Assembly: GCF_024585285.1 (NCBI RefSeq)
Contig: NZ_CP040755.1
Coordinates: 4,030,001-4,094,000, forward strand
Length of the DNA stretch: 64,000 bases
Source of the DNA: Colwellia sp. M166
Lineage (GTDB): Bacteria; Pseudomonadota; Gammaproteobacteria; Enterobacterales; Alteromonadaceae
Direction: 5' to 3'
Part shown: positions 18,689 to 30,044 of the stretch, in pieces
Layout of the letters: every line of letters starts with the position of its first letter
How positions within the stretch are numbered: position 1 is the first letter of the stretch
Position numbers and translations under genes: made by a program
The notes under the pieces: model-generated
What the model was told of the DNA's origin: nothing
Databases searched by the model: none
Seen by the model: the letters and a program-made list of their open reading frames with translations, nothing else

Positions 18689-21595
18689 ATGACTACTCAA
18701 TATAATGACTCTTTATCTTTAGCTGAATTAGAGCAAAGACAAGATTTTATTCGTCGTCACATTGGTCCAAATGACGAGCAAACTCAAGCTATGTTGCACG
18801 ATATCGGTGCTGAATCTGTTGATGCCTTGATCAATGAAATCGTACCAAGCGATATTCGTTTAGCAGATTTACCGGCGATTGAAGAAAGCAAAACCGAAGT
18901 ACAAGCGTTAACCGACTTAAAAGCGGTGGCTAGCTTAAACAAAGTCAACGAGACTTATATTGGTTTAGGTTACTACGGCACACTTACGCCTAATGTTATT
19001 TTACGTAACGTGTTAGAAAATCCAGGCTGGTACACGGCTTACACGCCATACCAACCAGAAATTGCTCAAGGTCGTTTAGAGTCATTATTAAACTACCAAC
19101 AAATGTGTTTAGACCTGACCGGTTTAGACCTAGCATCAGCGTCATTGCTTGATGAAGGTACAGCAGCTGCTGAAGCCATGGCATTAGCAAAACGGGTATC
19201 TAAAAATAAAAAATCAAATACCTTCTTCGTTGCAAGTGATGTTTACCCACAAACTATCGACGTTGTTAAACAACGTGCCGAGATGTTTGGTTTTGACATT
19301 GTTGTAGCACCTGCGGTTGACGTGGTAGAGCACGACGTATTTGGTGCCTTATTACAATACCCAAGTGCGACGGGTGAAGTTACTGATATCAGTGAGTTAA
19401 TCGCTAAAGTACATGAGAAAAAAGGTATTGTTGCCGTTGCCGCCGATATTATGAGCTTAGTGTTATTAAAAGCACCGGGTGAATTAGGTGCAGATGCGGT
19501 TATTGGTTCAAGCCAACGTTTTGGGGTTCCTATGGGCTATGGCGGACCACACGCCGCATTCTTCACAACGTCTGATAAATACAAGCGTTCATTGCCGGGT
19601 CGTATTATCGGGGTATCAAAAGATACTCGCGGTAACCCAGCATTGCGTATGGCCATGCAAACGCGCGAGCAACATATTCGCCGCGAAAAAGCCAACTCAA
19701 ACATTTGTACCGCACAAGTATTACTCGCGAACATGGCGGCATTTTATGCGGTTTACCATGGTCCGAAAGGCTTAAAAGTGATTGCTGAACGTATTCATCG
19801 TTTTGCTGATATTTTAGCGCATGCCGCTAATCTTAAAGGTTTAACACCTTTACACGGACAATTTTTTGATACTTTAACGTTTAATTTATCAAACGAGAAA
19901 AAAGCTGACATCGTAGCGCGTGCCTTAGCTAAAGGTGTTAACTTTCGTACTGACGTTGAAAATCAAATCAGTATTTCATTTGATGAAACCACTAACCGCG
20001 TTAAGTTTGCCGCAATATTAGCTATTTTATTTGGTGAAGATCACGACTTAGATATCGAATTACTTGACGCTGAGTTGCGTGTATTAGGCAGTGACTCAAT
20101 TCCTGCGGCATTAAAACGTGAAACAGCGATTCTAACCCACCCAGTATTTAACTCGTATCACAGTGAAACTGAGATGCTACGTTACATCAAAAAGTTAGAA
20201 AACAAAGATTTAGCATTGAACCATTCGATGATTTCATTGGGCTCTTGTACCATGAAATTGAATGCGACAGCGCAAATGATCCCAGTATCATGGCCTGAAT
20301 TTGCTAACATGCACCCATTTGCACCTGTTGACCAAGCACAAGGTTACAAGCAAATGATTGACGAGTTAGGCGACGCATTAATTGAGCTAACAGGTTACGA
20401 CAACATTTCAATGCAACCAAACTCGGGTGCACAAGGTGAATATGCCGGTCTTATCGCGATTCACAAATACCACGCTAGCCGTGGTGATGATCATCGTAAC
20501 ATTTGTTTAATCCCTGCTTCAGCACATGGTACTAACCCCGCGTCAGCGCAAATGGTTGGCATGAAAGTGGTTGTTGTTGCCTGTGATAAAGAAGGTAACG
20601 TTGACATGGACGACTTGCGTAGCAAAGCTAGCGAGTTAGCCGAGAATTTGTCATGTATCATGATCACATATCCGTCAACACACGGTGTATACGAAACGAC
20701 TATTGCTGAAATTTGTAATATTATTCATCAGCATGGCGGTCAAGTTTATCTTGATGGCGCTAACATGAACGCGCAAGTTGGCGTGACTTCACCAGGCTTT
20801 ATCGGTGCTGACGTTTCACACTTAAACTTACACAAAACCTTCGCTATTCCACACGGCGGCGGCGGTCCAGGTATGGGTCCTATCGGCGTTAAAGCGCATT
20901 TAGCGCCATTTTTGCCAGACCATGCGTTAATCAACGTGAGCGAAAGCACTCAAGGTAATGGCGCAGTTTCAGCCGCTCCTTACGGTAGTGCCGGTATTTT
21001 ATGTATCTCTTACCTATACATTGCTTTATTAGGCCGTAAAGGTGTAACGGATGCGACTAAGTATGCGATCACTAACGCTAACTACTTAGCAACCAAACTT
21101 AGCCAACATTTCCCGATTTTATATGCGGGGAAAAATGGCCGAGTTGCTCACGAATGTATTATCGACTTACGTCCACTTAAAGCAGAATCAGGTGTGACTG
21201 AAGTTGATATGGCAAAACGTTTAATGGATTACGGTTTCCATGCGCCAACCATGTCGTTTCCAGTAGCGGGTACGTTTATGATTGAGCCGACAGAATCTGA
21301 GTCAAAAGTTGAATTAGACCGTTTCATTGAAGCGATGGTTTGTATTCGTGATGAAGTGCGTAAAGTAGCGTCAGGTGAATGGTCAAGTGAAGACAACCCA
21401 TTACACAATGCACCGCATACCTTAGCAGATATTACCGATACGTGGGATCGTGGTTACACGATTGCTGAAGCGGTATTCCCTGTGCCTGCGGCAGCAGCGA
21501 ATAAATTCTGGCCAACGGTTAACCGTATTGATGATGTATACGGGGATCGTAATTTGATTTGTAGTTGTCCTCCGGTTTCTACTTATCAAGACTAA
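18689..21595 (+). CDS. gcvP: glycine dehydrogenase (decarboxylating), P protein
   Basis: PLP enzyme that decarboxylates glycine and loads the aminomethyl group on GcvH. 968 residues, single-chain type. [19 protein letters not shown] is at the start. The PLP lysine is K716 in [18 protein letters not shown], with the glycine-rich loop after it. [15 protein letters not shown] and [12 protein letters not shown] are conserved active-site segments. It is the last gene of the gcv cluster and is followed 19 bp later by a strong terminator. Confidence 0.98.
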   Translation: MTTQYNDSLSLAELEQRQDFIRRHIGPNDEQTQAMLHDIGAESVDALINEIVPSDIRLADLPAIEESKTEVQALTDLKAVASLNKVNETYIGLGYYGTLTPNVILRNVLENPGWYTAYTPYQPEIAQGRLESLLNYQQMCLDLTGLDLASASLLDEGTAAAEAMALAKRVSKNKKSNTFFVASDVYPQTIDVVKQRAEMFGFDIVVAPAVDVVEHDVFGALLQYPSATGEVTDISELIAKVHEKKGIVAVAADIMSLVLLKAPGELGADAVIGSSQRFGVPMGYGGPHAAFFTTSDKYKRSLPGRIIGVSKDTRGNPALRMAMQTREQHIRREKANSNICTAQVLLANMAAFYAVYHGPKGLKVIAERIHRFADILAHAANLKGLTPLHGQFFDTLTFNLSNEKKADIVARALAKGVNFRTDVENQISISFDETTNRVKFAAILAILFGEDHDLDIELLDAELRVLGSDSIPAALKRETAILTHPVFNSYHSETEMLRYIKKLENKDLALNHSMISLGSCTMKLNATAQMIPVSWPEFANMHPFAPVDQAQGYKQMIDELGDALIELTGYDNISMQPNSGAQGEYAGLIAIHKYHASRGDDHRNICLIPASAHGTNPASAQMVGMKVVVVACDKEGNVDMDDLRSKASELAENLSCIMITYPSTHGVYETTIAEICNIIHQHGGQVYLDGANMNAQVGVTSPGFIGADVSHLNLHKTFAIPHGGGGPGMGPIGVKAHLAPFLPDHALINVSESTQGNGAVSAAPYGSAGILCISYLYIALLGRKGVTDATKYAITNANYLATKLSQHFPILYAGKNGRVAHECIIDLRPLKAESGVTEVDMAKRLMDYGFHAPTMSFPVAGTFMIEPTESESKVELDRFIEAMVCIRDEVRKVASGEWSSEDNPLHNAPHTLADITDTWDRGYTIAEAVFPVPAAAANKFWPTVNRIDDVYGDRNLICSCPPVSTYQD

Positions 21596-21614
21596 CTGGT
21601 TGATATAGAATAAT

Positions 21615-21642
21615 AAAAAGCGAGCTTCGGCTCGCTTTTTTT
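21615..21642 (+). terminator. intrinsic terminator of gcvP
   Basis: AAAAAGCGAGC-TTCG-GCTCGCTTTTTTT: a GC stem with UUCG-type tetraloop and T run. Confidence 0.95.
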
Positions 21643-21715
21643 GTTGTATATAAAATCATTTTAATTAAGCGAACTATTTTTTCATTTTAACCATTAAAAA
21701 TGAGCAGATAATTAA

Positions 21716-22696
21716 TTAACTTGGCATTATTTTCATTAGATCAGATAACGGGCTAGTAACACCATCAGCACCACATTCAATGACATGTGTATATATTTGT
21801 GTTGTTCTAATATCACTATGCCCTAATTGCTCTTGTACCGTACGAATATCGGCACCTCGTTGTAACAAGTGTGTAGCAAAGGAGTGACGCAATGTATGAC
21901 AAGTTACATTTTTTTCGATATGGGCTTTCCTTGCTGCTTGTTTTACTGCTTTTCTTATCGATGTTTCATTTATATGATGCCGTCTAAGCGCATTCACTTC
22001 AGGGTCTATACTTAGTCTTTTTGAAGGAAATAAATAATGCCATCCTAACTCTTTTCGTGCGTTAGGGTACTTCCTACTTAATGCGAAAGGCAAATAAACA
22101 CCCTGATAATTAGTGTTTTTAGAGTCACAGATAAAAAGTAGTTCAACGTAATTTATTTGCATCTTTAATGCATCAACAAGCTCTTTTGCTAAAGTCACGC
22201 AGCGGTTTTTTCCTCCCTTACCTTGCCACACTCTAACAGTATAAAAATCAAAATCTATATCTTGTACTCGTAAACGAACAGCCTCCATTAAGCGCAGGCC
22301 ACTTCCGTACATAAGTTGACAAGTTAATTGAAAGTTAGCGTCAATTTGTCGAAGCAGTGCAGATACTTCTTTTTGCGTTAGTACGACAGGCAATTTTTGC
22401 TGAATATGGCTTTTATTAAAATTCAATTCCAATGTTAATTCATTTTTAAGCACATATTTGTACATAAACGATAAGGCATTCAATGCTAATGCCTGTGTTT
22501 TAGGCGCCACATTGATGACATTAGACAAATGAGAGAGAAAAGACTCAACTTCATGATTATGGCAAGTGCTAGGGTGCCGCTTATTATTAAAAATGATAAA
22601 CGCTTTTATCCAATATAAATAAGACTCGATAGTGCGTTTTGCATATCTTTTTGTCCACATCTGCTCTTTAATATGGGTAAGAAAAAGAGAGCTCAT
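21716..22696 (-). CDS. intI: integron integrase IntI
   Basis: 326-residue tyrosine recombinase that inserts and excises cassettes at attI and attC. Catalytic residues are R135 ([13 protein letters not shown]), H267 and R270 ([13 protein letters not shown]), H293 (LGHSDIRTT) and Y302 (IYTHV). The integron-specific extra domain between patches II and III is clear: [20 protein letters not shown] at about 205-224 and [20 protein letters not shown] at about 239-258. VchIntIA is about the same length. It points away from the cassettes, as usual. A LexA box lies in its upstream region. The gene looks intact. Confidence 0.96.
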   Translation of the reverse strand: MSSLFLTHIKEQMWTKRYAKRTIESYLYWIKAFIIFNNKRHPSTCHNHEVESFLSHLSNVINVAPKTQALALNALSFMYKYVLKNELTLELNFNKSHIQQKLPVVLTQKEVSALLRQIDANFQLTCQLMYGSGLRLMEAVRLRVQDIDFDFYTVRVWQGKGGKNRCVTLAKELVDALKMQINYVELLFICDSKNTNYQGVYLPFALSRKYPNARKELGWHYLFPSKRLSIDPEVNALRRHHINETSIRKAVKQAARKAHIEKNVTCHTLRHSFATHLLQRGADIRTVQEQLGHSDIRTTQIYTHVIECGADGVTSPLSDLMKIMPS

Positions 22697-22733
22697 ATAT
22701 TTATCCTTATTTATTTTGTTACGCCATTAATTG

Positions 22734-22753
22734 TACTGTGTATTTATACAGTT
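22734..22753 (-). promoter_or_regulatory. LexA (SOS) box upstream of intI
   Basis: TACTGTGTATTTATACAGTT matches the LexA consensus CTGT-N8-ACAG exactly, 38 bp upstream of the intI start. SOS control is established for Vibrio and mobile integron integrases, so integrase induction by DNA damage is expected here. Confidence 0.85.
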
Positions 22754-22936
22754 TAGTGAGGTATCCTGCTTTTATCCAATAAAAAGGAAATATTCTCGTT
22801 TATGTCTTTAGCATAACGAAATGTTTTATTAGTAACTTATTGTAGATAATAGATAAATAAGGTATGTTTTGATTATTAAAAATATGAAAAAAGGATCTTT
22901 TCCTTGTTTAAATAAGGATTTTTTCTTCATAATAAG

Positions 22937-22946
22937 CTGTTATTTG
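22937..22946 (+). other. attI insertion point / first cassette boundary
   Basis: The core is GTTATTTG, with crossover expected after G22939. It fits because the R'' end of the first cassette's attC (ACAGATAAC) is complementary to this junction with one mismatch. The full attI extent cannot be set from sequence alone. Confidence 0.65.
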
Positions 22947-22977
22947 TCCGGCATCGAGCCAAAGGAACAAATTATTT

Positions 22978-23667
22978 ATGAGATTGGAAATAATTGAAGA
23001 TGGCGGAGTGCCATTCGATGTTTCAATACATGAGGGCGACAAAAACTGTCCTGTAGTACTTTTTGCTGTTGGCTCTGGAGGTCAACCTGAGCGATACAGT
23101 ACATTTTTGAAAGAATTAGTCGAATCTGATTTCACCGTCATTGCTCCTCATTTCGAGCGATTACTTTCGCCACACCCGAGAGAGGAAGAGTTGGCTTTGC
23201 GAGGAAGGCGTTTGTCTCTCGCACTCTCAGCGTTCAGTCAACCTGGCGCAAAAGTAGTTGGTGTAGGTCACTCAATTGGCGCCACTACTCTTTTCGCTCT
23301 AGCTGGGGCGCAAATGTGGTTGGGTCCTGGCCGGCAGGTCAATATTAGCCGGGAAAAGAGGTTGCTTCGCCTAGCCCTTTTGGCGCCACCTACTGGGTTC
23401 TTCCAAGCTCCGGGCGCACTTGATGCTCTAAAAGTGCCGATTTTAGTTTGGGTGGGCTCTGAAGATAACATTACCCCACCATCACAAAGTGAATGGTTGG
23501 CTCAAGCTATATCTAGTTCGCAAAAAGCAGATCTACGCATCACTAACGGCGCTGGTCATTTTTCGTTCATGGATTTAGCTCCGCCGAATACAGTAGAGCC
23601 ACTAGATAATAAACTTGAATTTATTCAAGAGTATTCAAGTGAAGTTTCTAAATTCCTAGCAGGGTGA
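22978..23667 (+). CDS. cassette 1: alpha/beta hydrolase
   Basis: 229-residue alpha/beta-hydrolase fold protein, probably cytoplasmic. The nucleophile elbow is GVGHSIGATT (Ser at about residue 99). The acid is likely the Asp in WVGSEDNITPP and the His is in GAGHFSFMD. An oxyanion-loop-like GSGGQPERY sits near residue 33. The substrate is unknown. It is the first cassette after attI, the best placed for expression. Base use looks less AT-rich than the neighbouring cassettes, consistent with separate acquisition. Confidence 0.85.
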   Translation: MRLEIIEDGGVPFDVSIHEGDKNCPVVLFAVGSGGQPERYSTFLKELVESDFTVIAPHFERLLSPHPREEELALRGRRLSLALSAFSQPGAKVVGVGHSIGATTLFALAGAQMWLGPGRQVNISREKRLLRLALLAPPTGFFQAPGALDALKVPILVWVGSEDNITPPSQSEWLAQAISSSQKADLRITNGAGHFSFMDLAPPNTVEPLDNKLEFIQEYSSEVSKFLAG

Positions 23668-23706
23668 GCAATGCTATTCATGTTTGTCGTAATAAGGCAG
23701 GTGAAA

Positions 23707-23766
23707 CAGATAACAATCGCGTCAATCAGGACGCTCGCAAGCTCGCGCCTATTACGCGGGCGTTAG
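23707..23766 (+). other. attC1
   Basis: Short 60-bp attC: R'' ATAACAA at 23710-23716, R' GCGTTAG at 23760-23766, and internal arms GATAACAATCGCG and CGCGGGCGTTAG able to fold the bottom strand. It ends cassette 1 and differs in sequence from the longer attC sites that follow. Confidence 0.85.
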
Positions 23767-23795
23767 TTTTTTTCGTACATGGATGATCGATTCAA

Positions 23796-24713
23796 ATGTC
23801 AAAAATATATAAATACTTTTCAAATGATGTAATCGAACTAGTTTTCCAAAAAGAAGGTTTTTGCGGTGTAAAATGCTCTTTACCACAGGATTATAATGAT
23901 CCGTATGAGCTTTTCCTTGGTATGGATTTGAACACTCCTGCGGATCAACTTGCTTTTTATAATGATATTATTTCTGATATTCCACAAAGTCCTACAACCT
24001 GTTTTTCTAAGTCTCCGATTGTTTCCCCTATGTGGGCGCATTATGCGAATAATCATACAGGGTTCGTATTAGAGTTTGATTTAGATAAGTTGCAAGAACA
24101 CTTTAAAGGTAACCCAATCTGGGATGTTACTTATAGAGATGCACCAAGTGAACATCTTCAACCGATCCTCCAAAGAGCCGCTGTTTTAAAAAAACCACGT
24201 TACTCTTATGCCTTACAAGAATATATTTTTGTTGAATCATATTTTGCTAAATACGATGACTGGAAATACGAGCAAGAGTGTCGGTTTGTTGATTTAAAAA
24301 AGGTAACTGAGAAAGTAGCTGGAAACGATATTTTATACATTCCTTGTAGTTTGGTAACGGGCATTATTATAGGTTCAAAATACCCTAAGGAAAAGGTTGG
24401 CTTAGCTCAGGAAATAGCTGATGAAAATGAATTGACTTGGTATGAGTTAGTCATCGGTAAAAGCCACCCGAAACCATATATGAAAAATGAGTCTAAGGAT
24501 ATTTTCACATTCTCTGAAAACAATATTTTAATTGCACCCAATATTTGTGATAGTTGTGCAGAGCCACTAGTAGCAGAGAGCGATTTATGTCCTTGGTGTA
24601 GTATAACCGAAGCCCATGAGGATGACGCTGCTAGAAGTAACCCATTTAGAATGTTAAGTTCTATGGGGCAACTGGATAGTTACATGAAATCTATGGGAAA
24701 AATAGGAAAATAG
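23796..24713 (+). CDS. cassette 2: DUF2971-like protein with C-terminal zinc ribbon
   Basis: 305 residues. The N-terminal two thirds resemble DUF2971 proteins: YKYFSNDVIELVF at the start, CFSKSPIVSPMWAHYANNH (about residues 69-87) followed by GFVLEFD, and ECRFV further on. The C-terminus has CDSCAEPL and CPWCSI (about residues 249-270), a paired-CxxC probable zinc ribbon. No function is established; DUF2971 genes are frequent in accessory DNA. It fills its cassette between attC1 and attC2. Confidence 0.75.
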   Translation: MSKIYKYFSNDVIELVFQKEGFCGVKCSLPQDYNDPYELFLGMDLNTPADQLAFYNDIISDIPQSPTTCFSKSPIVSPMWAHYANNHTGFVLEFDLDKLQEHFKGNPIWDVTYRDAPSEHLQPILQRAAVLKKPRYSYALQEYIFVESYFAKYDDWKYEQECRFVDLKKVTEKVAGNDILYIPCSLVTGIIIGSKYPKEKVGLAQEIADENELTWYELVIGKSHPKPYMKNESKDIFTFSENNILIAPNICDSCAEPLVAESDLCPWCSITEAHEDDAARSNPFRMLSSMGQLDSYMKSMGKIGK

Positions 24714-24727
24714 TGTTGCTAAACAAA

Positions 24728-24824
24728 AACTAACAAGTCGTTTAAAAGGACAAAAAACAGTTGGCTTTTGCTCCTTCGTCGCTAATTTTAGCCAACAATT
24801 TTTTGCCTCTTAACGAGGCGTTAG
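24728..24824 (+). other. attC2
   Basis: 97-bp attC: R'' CTAAC at 24730-24734, inner arms CAGTTGGCT and AGCCAAC, R' GCGTTAG at 24818-24824. It is of the homogeneous type seen at attC3 to attC5, as expected of a sedentary chromosomal integron. Confidence 0.92.
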
Positions 24825-24866
24825 TAGTATCAGCAAATATCCATTATCAATCAAAGGGAAGTGTCA

Positions 24867-25058
24867 ATGAAAAACGATTCATCATCTAAATCTAATAATT
24901 ATTTAATTGCATCTTTTATTATGTTTTTAGGTTTAATCTACAACGTTTTTGAACAAGACTTTATTGGCTCAGGAGTGTTTTTAATTTCTGCTATAGTGTT
25001 TTTATCCTTGAGTATAATCAAAAAACGTACAACAACGAAAGAAAGTTCAGTGGATTAA
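24867..25058 (+). CDS. cassette 3: small two-helix membrane protein
   Basis: 63 residues from ATG 24867, preceded by AAAGGGAA at a good distance; a GTG two codons earlier is less likely. Two hydrophobic helices (about residues 12-29 and 33-50) lie between a Ser/Asn-rich start and a basic KKRTTTKE tail. No family was recognised. It ends just before the R'' of attC3, which is interrupted by mobile element copy 1. Confidence 0.6.
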   Translation: MKNDSSSKSNNYLIASFIMFLGLIYNVFEQDFIGSGVFLISAIVFLSLSIIKKRTTTKESSVD

Positions 25059-26166
25059 AATACTACTAATAAATAAAGGATAGGTTGCGCGCAGCCGCAA
25101 CTTAATCCTGTTGTTGAACAAGCCCGGTGTTGGTGCGTACTCTTTATAAGTAAATAAATAAAACTAAGATGGGTTGTCTGTTGGCGGTGCCTCTAAGCGG
25201 TGATTTTCAGGCCAAGCGCAGCTACTATCACTAAACAGAGTTTGGTAATATAGTAACGCAACAATTTGTTTTTTCTTATATTTATTATCCTCACTTTGTG
25301 ACTGTTTAGGGCGCAACAATTCCTTTTGCTTAGGCACTTCCTTGTTTTATATCGTATGACCCCTAATGACGCGATGACCTCGTCGCATTAGGTATAGCGT
25401 CATTTGAGTGGCACAATTAGGGCAACAAACGCCTTTTTTAGGTAATGTTTCACTGGGCGCTAACACCACGTTAAGCAGTAACTGTAACCGCTTTAACGTA
25501 CGGTTAGCATTGCCATGTAAAAAACCATAATTGCGTGCTCGTCGAAAACCGCTAGGCAGCACATGTTGTAGCACTCGCCATAAAAAGGCCGTAGCGTGCT
25601 CGGTGATGGTTTTAAACTGTTTCGTTTTACTTTCTTTATATTGAAACGTCACTCGGTCATGCTTAATCGAGAGTAGGTTGTTTTCATTCACCACCCCACG
25701 ATAGAGGTATCTAGCAAGGTAGGTTAACGCACTATCGCCTTTCCCTACGTGCTGACAATCAGCTACCCACGAACTAGAGGTTTTAGCCGGGAGATAATAA
25801 CCAGACGCACACAGTAGCGCGATGAATTTTCCTCGAAACACCTTGGCTAAGTTATATCGGCTTTAAAAAGGTATTTCCCTGATTTTGTTTGCCACTGTTT
25901 TCTCGATTTATCTAACCCGCCTGCGGGTACCACAAGATGAATGTGAGGGTGAAACTCAAGTCGTGCATATTCTCATGCATCGCGATCACCTAATACCATC
26001 TAAGCCGATCACTTAATACTATCCATCGCGATCACTCAATACCATCGATGCAGATCACTTTTTGGTCAAAATGGTATTGAGTGATCGGCTTGAATGGTAT
26101 CGTTCAATTTATACTCATTTTTGTCTATCCAGTAGGTGTTTCTAACCGTTATTCTTTTCATTTTTG

Positions 26167-27727
26167 ATGATGAGAATAACCATGCCAACGGCACCTATTT
26201 CAATGCGTAAACTTAAAGAGATTTTAAGACTAAAATACGACTGTAAACTCAGTCATCGAAAGATAGCAAACAGCTTATCTATTTCACCTTCAATTGTTTC
26301 TAAATATGCCTGTAAATCAGCAGAGTTAGGTATCACTTGCTGGCCGCTTGATGAAAAATGGGATGATCATTCTCTGCAACGAGCATTCTTCAAAACAAAG
26401 CCCCGACTAAAAGGCTTTAGTATTCCTGACTGGTTGTTAGTTCAGCAGGAGCTGCGACCCAAAACCATGACGCTATTGCTGCTTTGGCAAGAATACAAAG
26501 AGCGACACGAGGAAGGATTTTACAGTTACACCCACTTCTGCCGACAGTACAAGGCATGGCTTAAATGTCAAAAACCGTCCATGCGACAAAACCATAAAGC
26601 AGGTGAAAAACTGTTTGTTGATTACTGCGGCCCAACTATGAATATTGTTGATGCTAGTACAGGTGAATACCGTACAGCTCAAGTGTTTGTCGCAGTTATG
26701 GGCGCATCTAATTATACGTATGCGGAGGCAACGTATAGCCAAAAGCTAGAAGATTGGGTGATGAGTCATGCTCGCTGTTTTGAGTTTCTTGGTGGTGTGC
26801 CAGAGCTGGTAATCCCTGACAACTTAAAAAGTGCGGTAACTAAACCTTGTCGATATGAGCCTGATTTAAATCCAACCTACCAACAATTGGCGACACATTA
26901 TGATACGGTCATTGTGCCTGCTAGACCTTATAAGCCCAAGGATAAAGCCAAAGCAGAAGTGGGTGTGCAAATTGTCGAACGCTGGATAATGGCACGGCTT
27001 CGCAATGAAAGCTTCTTTAGCTTGCGCCAATTAAACCTAAAGATACAAAAACTGCTTGTCGACTTAAACCAGCGGAAAATGAAGAAGCACCCTGGTTCAA
27101 GGCTCAGTCAGTTTGAATCCATTGATAAACCTGCTCTCAAACCACTACCCACACAGGCTTACAGTTACACCTTAGTCAAACAAGTAAGCGTGCATATTGA
27201 TTATCATGTCGAAGTTGAAAAACACTACTACTCAGTACCTCATACCTTGATCAAACAAAAGCTTGAAGCCCATGCCACAGGTCAACTGGTGACACTTTTA
27301 CCATCAGGGTGTTCAAGTAGCCGTTCACCCAAGATCACACCGAGAAGGTGCACACACCACGCTTGATCTACATATGCCAATAGCTCATCAAAAGCAGCAG
27401 CAATGGTCACCACAACGGTTCGAACGTTGGGCAGCTAAGTTCGGTGGTTCAACGGAGCAGTTTGTTATGCAATTGATGCAAGCTAAAAAGCATCCAGAGC
27501 AAAGCTACCGTGCTTGTATGGGGTTATTAAGCCTAGGTAAGAAGTTTACTGACCAACGTCTTGAAGCAGCCTGTCATCGCGCATTAGCCACAGGTGTTAC
27601 TCGCGTAAAACAAGTAAAAAACATTTTAGAAAAGGGCTTGGATAAGCAACCCTTGCCACAAGCTCAAGGTGATTTACTACAAGATATTGATCATAAAAAT
27701 ATCCGCGGCAACAACTATTACCATTAA
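26167..27727 (+). pseudogene. istA: IS21-family transposase IstA, frameshifted
   Basis: DDE transposase with N-terminal helix-turn-helix (LSHRKIANSLSISPSIVSKY). Catalytic positions appear in FVDYCGP (Asp), VIPDNLKSAV (Asp) and KAKAEVGVQIVERW (Glu). The reading frame breaks near 27297 in a TTTT run; removal of one T restores VTLYHQGVQVAVHPRSHREG, continuous with the downstream frame 27374-27727. It could be a real mutation or a homopolymer sequencing error. Confidence 0.9.
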
Positions 27728-27755
27728 TCAAAACTAACAAACCAAAGGAAATCTT

Positions 27756-28520
27756 ATGCAAAATATCAATCAACAAGTCAATAACCAGTTAAGTAACTTA
27801 AAGCTAAGCGGTATACGTGATGCACTATTGCAGCAATATGAGCAACCCAATCTCTACGTTGAACAAAGCTTCGAAGAGCGACTAAGCTTATTGCTTGACT
27901 ATGAAATAACTCAGCGTGATCAGCGTAAAATTGACCGCCTAACTCGACAAGCAAAGTTCAGAGTTGGCGGTACGCTTGCTCAACTCAACTATGGCGCAGC
28001 ACGACAACTAGATAAAACTCAGATCCGTTCATTAGCACAAGGTGAATGGCTACGCCTTCACCAAAACATTTTGATCACGGGAGCAACGGGGTGTGGCAAA
28101 ACTTACCTCGCTTGTGCTCTTGGTCAAAACCACTGCCAACAAGGGAGTAGCGTTTATTATTTTAGGCTTAAAGAGCTATTAGAAAAGATGTTCTTAGCGC
28201 AAGCCGATGGTAGTTATCGAAAACTGATCAACAAGCTTAGCTCTGCCAATTTACTGATCCTAGATGATTGGGGATTAGAGCCATTAACAGCTCAACAACG
28301 CAGTGATTTACTGGAATTAATTGATGCGAGATATGACACAAAATCGACCTTAATTGCCAGCCAATTACCGATAGAAAATTGGTATGAAATGATCGGAGAA
28401 TCGACACATGCTGATGCGATCCTAGATCGGCTTGTTCACGGAGCAATAAAGTTGGAATTAAAAGGCGAATCGATGCGAAAAAAACTAAATTCCTTGACTG
28501 ATGGCGATCACTCAAGTTAG
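27756..28520 (+). CDS. istB: IS21-family helper ATPase IstB
   Basis: 254-residue AAA+ ATPase that assists IstA in target selection. Walker A is ITGATGCGKTYLA (about residues 108-120), Walker B is NLLILDDWGLEPL (about 169-181), and the N-terminal IstB domain has LKLSGIRDALLQQYEQP. AAAGGAAATCTT precedes the ATG. It appears intact and follows istA by 28 bp. Confidence 0.95.
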   Translation: MQNINQQVNNQLSNLKLSGIRDALLQQYEQPNLYVEQSFEERLSLLLDYEITQRDQRKIDRLTRQAKFRVGGTLAQLNYGAARQLDKTQIRSLAQGEWLRLHQNILITGATGCGKTYLACALGQNHCQQGSSVYYFRLKELLEKMFLAQADGSYRKLINKLSSANLLILDDWGLEPLTAQQRSDLLELIDARYDTKSTLIASQLPIENWYEMIGESTHADAILDRLVHGAIKLELKGESMRKKLNSLTDGDHSS

Positions 28521-29046
28521 ATTTTACTAAGGTCTACTGGCAGACAAAAAAGTGATCGGCTTGAATAGTATTGACCGATCGGCTTCATGATATTACGCAA
28601 GTCGCCTGGAGTGCGTGTGCAACACCGCAATCAGACCATTATTTTCCCCAAGCTGTTTATCTCGTTTAAAAAAAGCGTCTAGGGTTTGTTTAGCGGCAGT
28701 GAACATCGCTTGATAAGCCCACTTTTGGTGAGTCCAAATAAAATGACGACATTGATAAGGTAACGTGAACGTTACTAAATAATAATCTACAGGCAACAAT
28801 TTTTGTTGTTGCAACGTTAACCAATCACTATTGCTCTTATGTTGGCAAGCCGGACAGTGTCGATGGCCACATGAAGGATGAAAGGTGCTGTTGGTTTGAC
28901 AATCATCACAATGATACAACATTGCCCCTGCTTGTGGGGTATGGCACGCCATGATTTTTGTGAGTGCCTGATGGTGTACTCCTTTCATTTGTTTCGCGTA
29001 TTTTTGGGTAAATTCATCTTGATACTGTCTGGCTATCTGGGCGAGT

Positions 29047-29959
29047 TCAATCATCACGCTGCTCCCGCCAAGTAATGTTAAGCGAGTCAACGATATCATT
29101 GAGCATAAGTGTACTGTTTTGCGCGACTTCCTCTGTCATGCGGGTATAAAGCGCGGTTGTTTTGGGGCAAGCGTGACCTAGAAAAACTTGAATAGAGCGC
29201 AAACTCGCGCCACGCTCAAGCATATGGGTGGCAATAGAGTGTCTCAGCGTATGCACGTGAACATTTTTAGTTATGCCACAGGCGTTAGCGACAAGTTTAA
29301 TGGTTTTTTGTATACCGCCTTTGTCCATGACCAGCGTTTTGTCTTGTCGAATATGTGGTGGCTTCCCCCAGGAAACAACAAACTGGGATGACGGTGTGTT
29401 TTCCAATAATGACGTAATGCCAACAAGGTTGCTTGTGGCAAAGGAACGAAACGGTCTTTTTTTGTTTTTGGTATAACGTAAATGCACTTGCATTAAATGA
29501 CGATCAATATCAGCAATCGTTAAATTTAAGGTTTCAGATAAGCGTAACCCTAAACTATAAGTGGTTAAGTAATACACTTGGTATCGTAATTGACGCGTGG
29601 TATTAATAATTGCAGCGACTTCAGATAAGGATAAAACATCCTGAAGTGCTTGAACTTTAGGGGGGCTTAACAATATCAACCCATTGCCAAGGGCGCTGTA
29701 GCACATGTGTGTATAAAAACTGAATAGCACAACGGGTGATTTTAACGTGACTCCATGATTTATTCTCAACGAGGTACAGGAAGTAAGTTTTCAGCGCTTC
29801 AACCGTCAAGTCGTCTGGGCAGGTATCAAAGAAAGTGGCTGTTTGCCTAATGCATCGACTGTAACAGTCAATAGTTTTGTCACTTTTTCCTTGTAAGGTC
29901 AGTTCGTTAAGGTAAGATTGAACCAATAAATTGAAACGAGCTTGCTCGGTGATATTCAT
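29047..29959 (-). pseudogene. element tyrosine recombinase, copy 1, frameshifted
   Basis: SAM-like N-terminal domain (MNITEQARFNLLVQSYLNEL) and catalytic domain with YSLGLRLSETLNL (Arg), HVHTLRHSIATHML (HxxR), GHACPKTTALYTRM (His, Tyr). Three indels versus the deduced intact frame all lie in homopolymers: C6 for C5 at about 29661, A7 for A6 at about 29460, and G5 for G6 at about 29367 (minus-strand bases). The last two compensate. Its stop overlaps the transposase start. Confidence 0.85.
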
Positions 29960-30044
29960 AAGGTACTCCTCAAGACTGCCGACATTGACAGTTAAGGTAA
30001 GTACAGATTACTTTTGTTTTTTCTGCCGCAAAGCGGCTTCGTTC

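Larger units (their letters stand above)
25964..28598 (+). mobile_element. IS21-family insertion sequence inside copy 1
   Basis: 2635 bp with related ends (TGCATATTCTCATGC on the left; the right end read inward begins GCGTAATATCATGAAGCC) and several subterminal repeats of the type GATCACTYAATACCAT near both ends, as known for IS21. AAGTCG at 25958-25963 and 28599-28604 is a 6-bp target duplication, shown by the uninterrupted sequence in copy 3. It carries istA (frameshifted) and istB. Confidence 0.93.
25347..29054 (-). pseudogene. IS91-like HUH transposase, copy 1, split by IS21 element
   Basis: Start ATG 29054 (MIELAQIARQYQDEF) follows a GGGAG site and overlaps the recombinase stop. The N-terminal zinc motif YHCDDCQTNSTFHPSCGH continues with RHCPACQ. 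The C-terminal part (25347-25841) contains LARYLYRG, the conserved tyrosine region of IS91-type enzymes. The IS21-family insert at 25964-28598 separates the halves near the HUH motif (HPHIH in the other copies), and a small insertion near 25855 (GTTATATCGGC for GTTATCGGC) also shifts frame. It is not functional as it stands. Confidence 0.88.
25070..30044 (-). mobile_element. HUH/tyrosine-recombinase element (IS91-like), copy 1, with nested IS21
   Basis: A 2.33-kb element, found three times in this integron, here enlarged by an IS21-family insertion. The + side end starts TAAATAAAGGATAGG and the other end stops CAAAGCGGCTTCGTTC, with a small GCCGC/GCGGC hairpin. It encodes, on minus, a tyrosine recombinase then an HUH transposase with zinc-binding N-terminus. 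The gene overlap is ATGATTGA. It splits attC3 right after the TAA of the R'' core: ACTAA at 25065-25069 on the left and AACAAG at 30045-30050 on the right. An IS91-family relation is inferred from the transposase and from CCTATCC near the presumed ori end. Confidence 0.88.
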
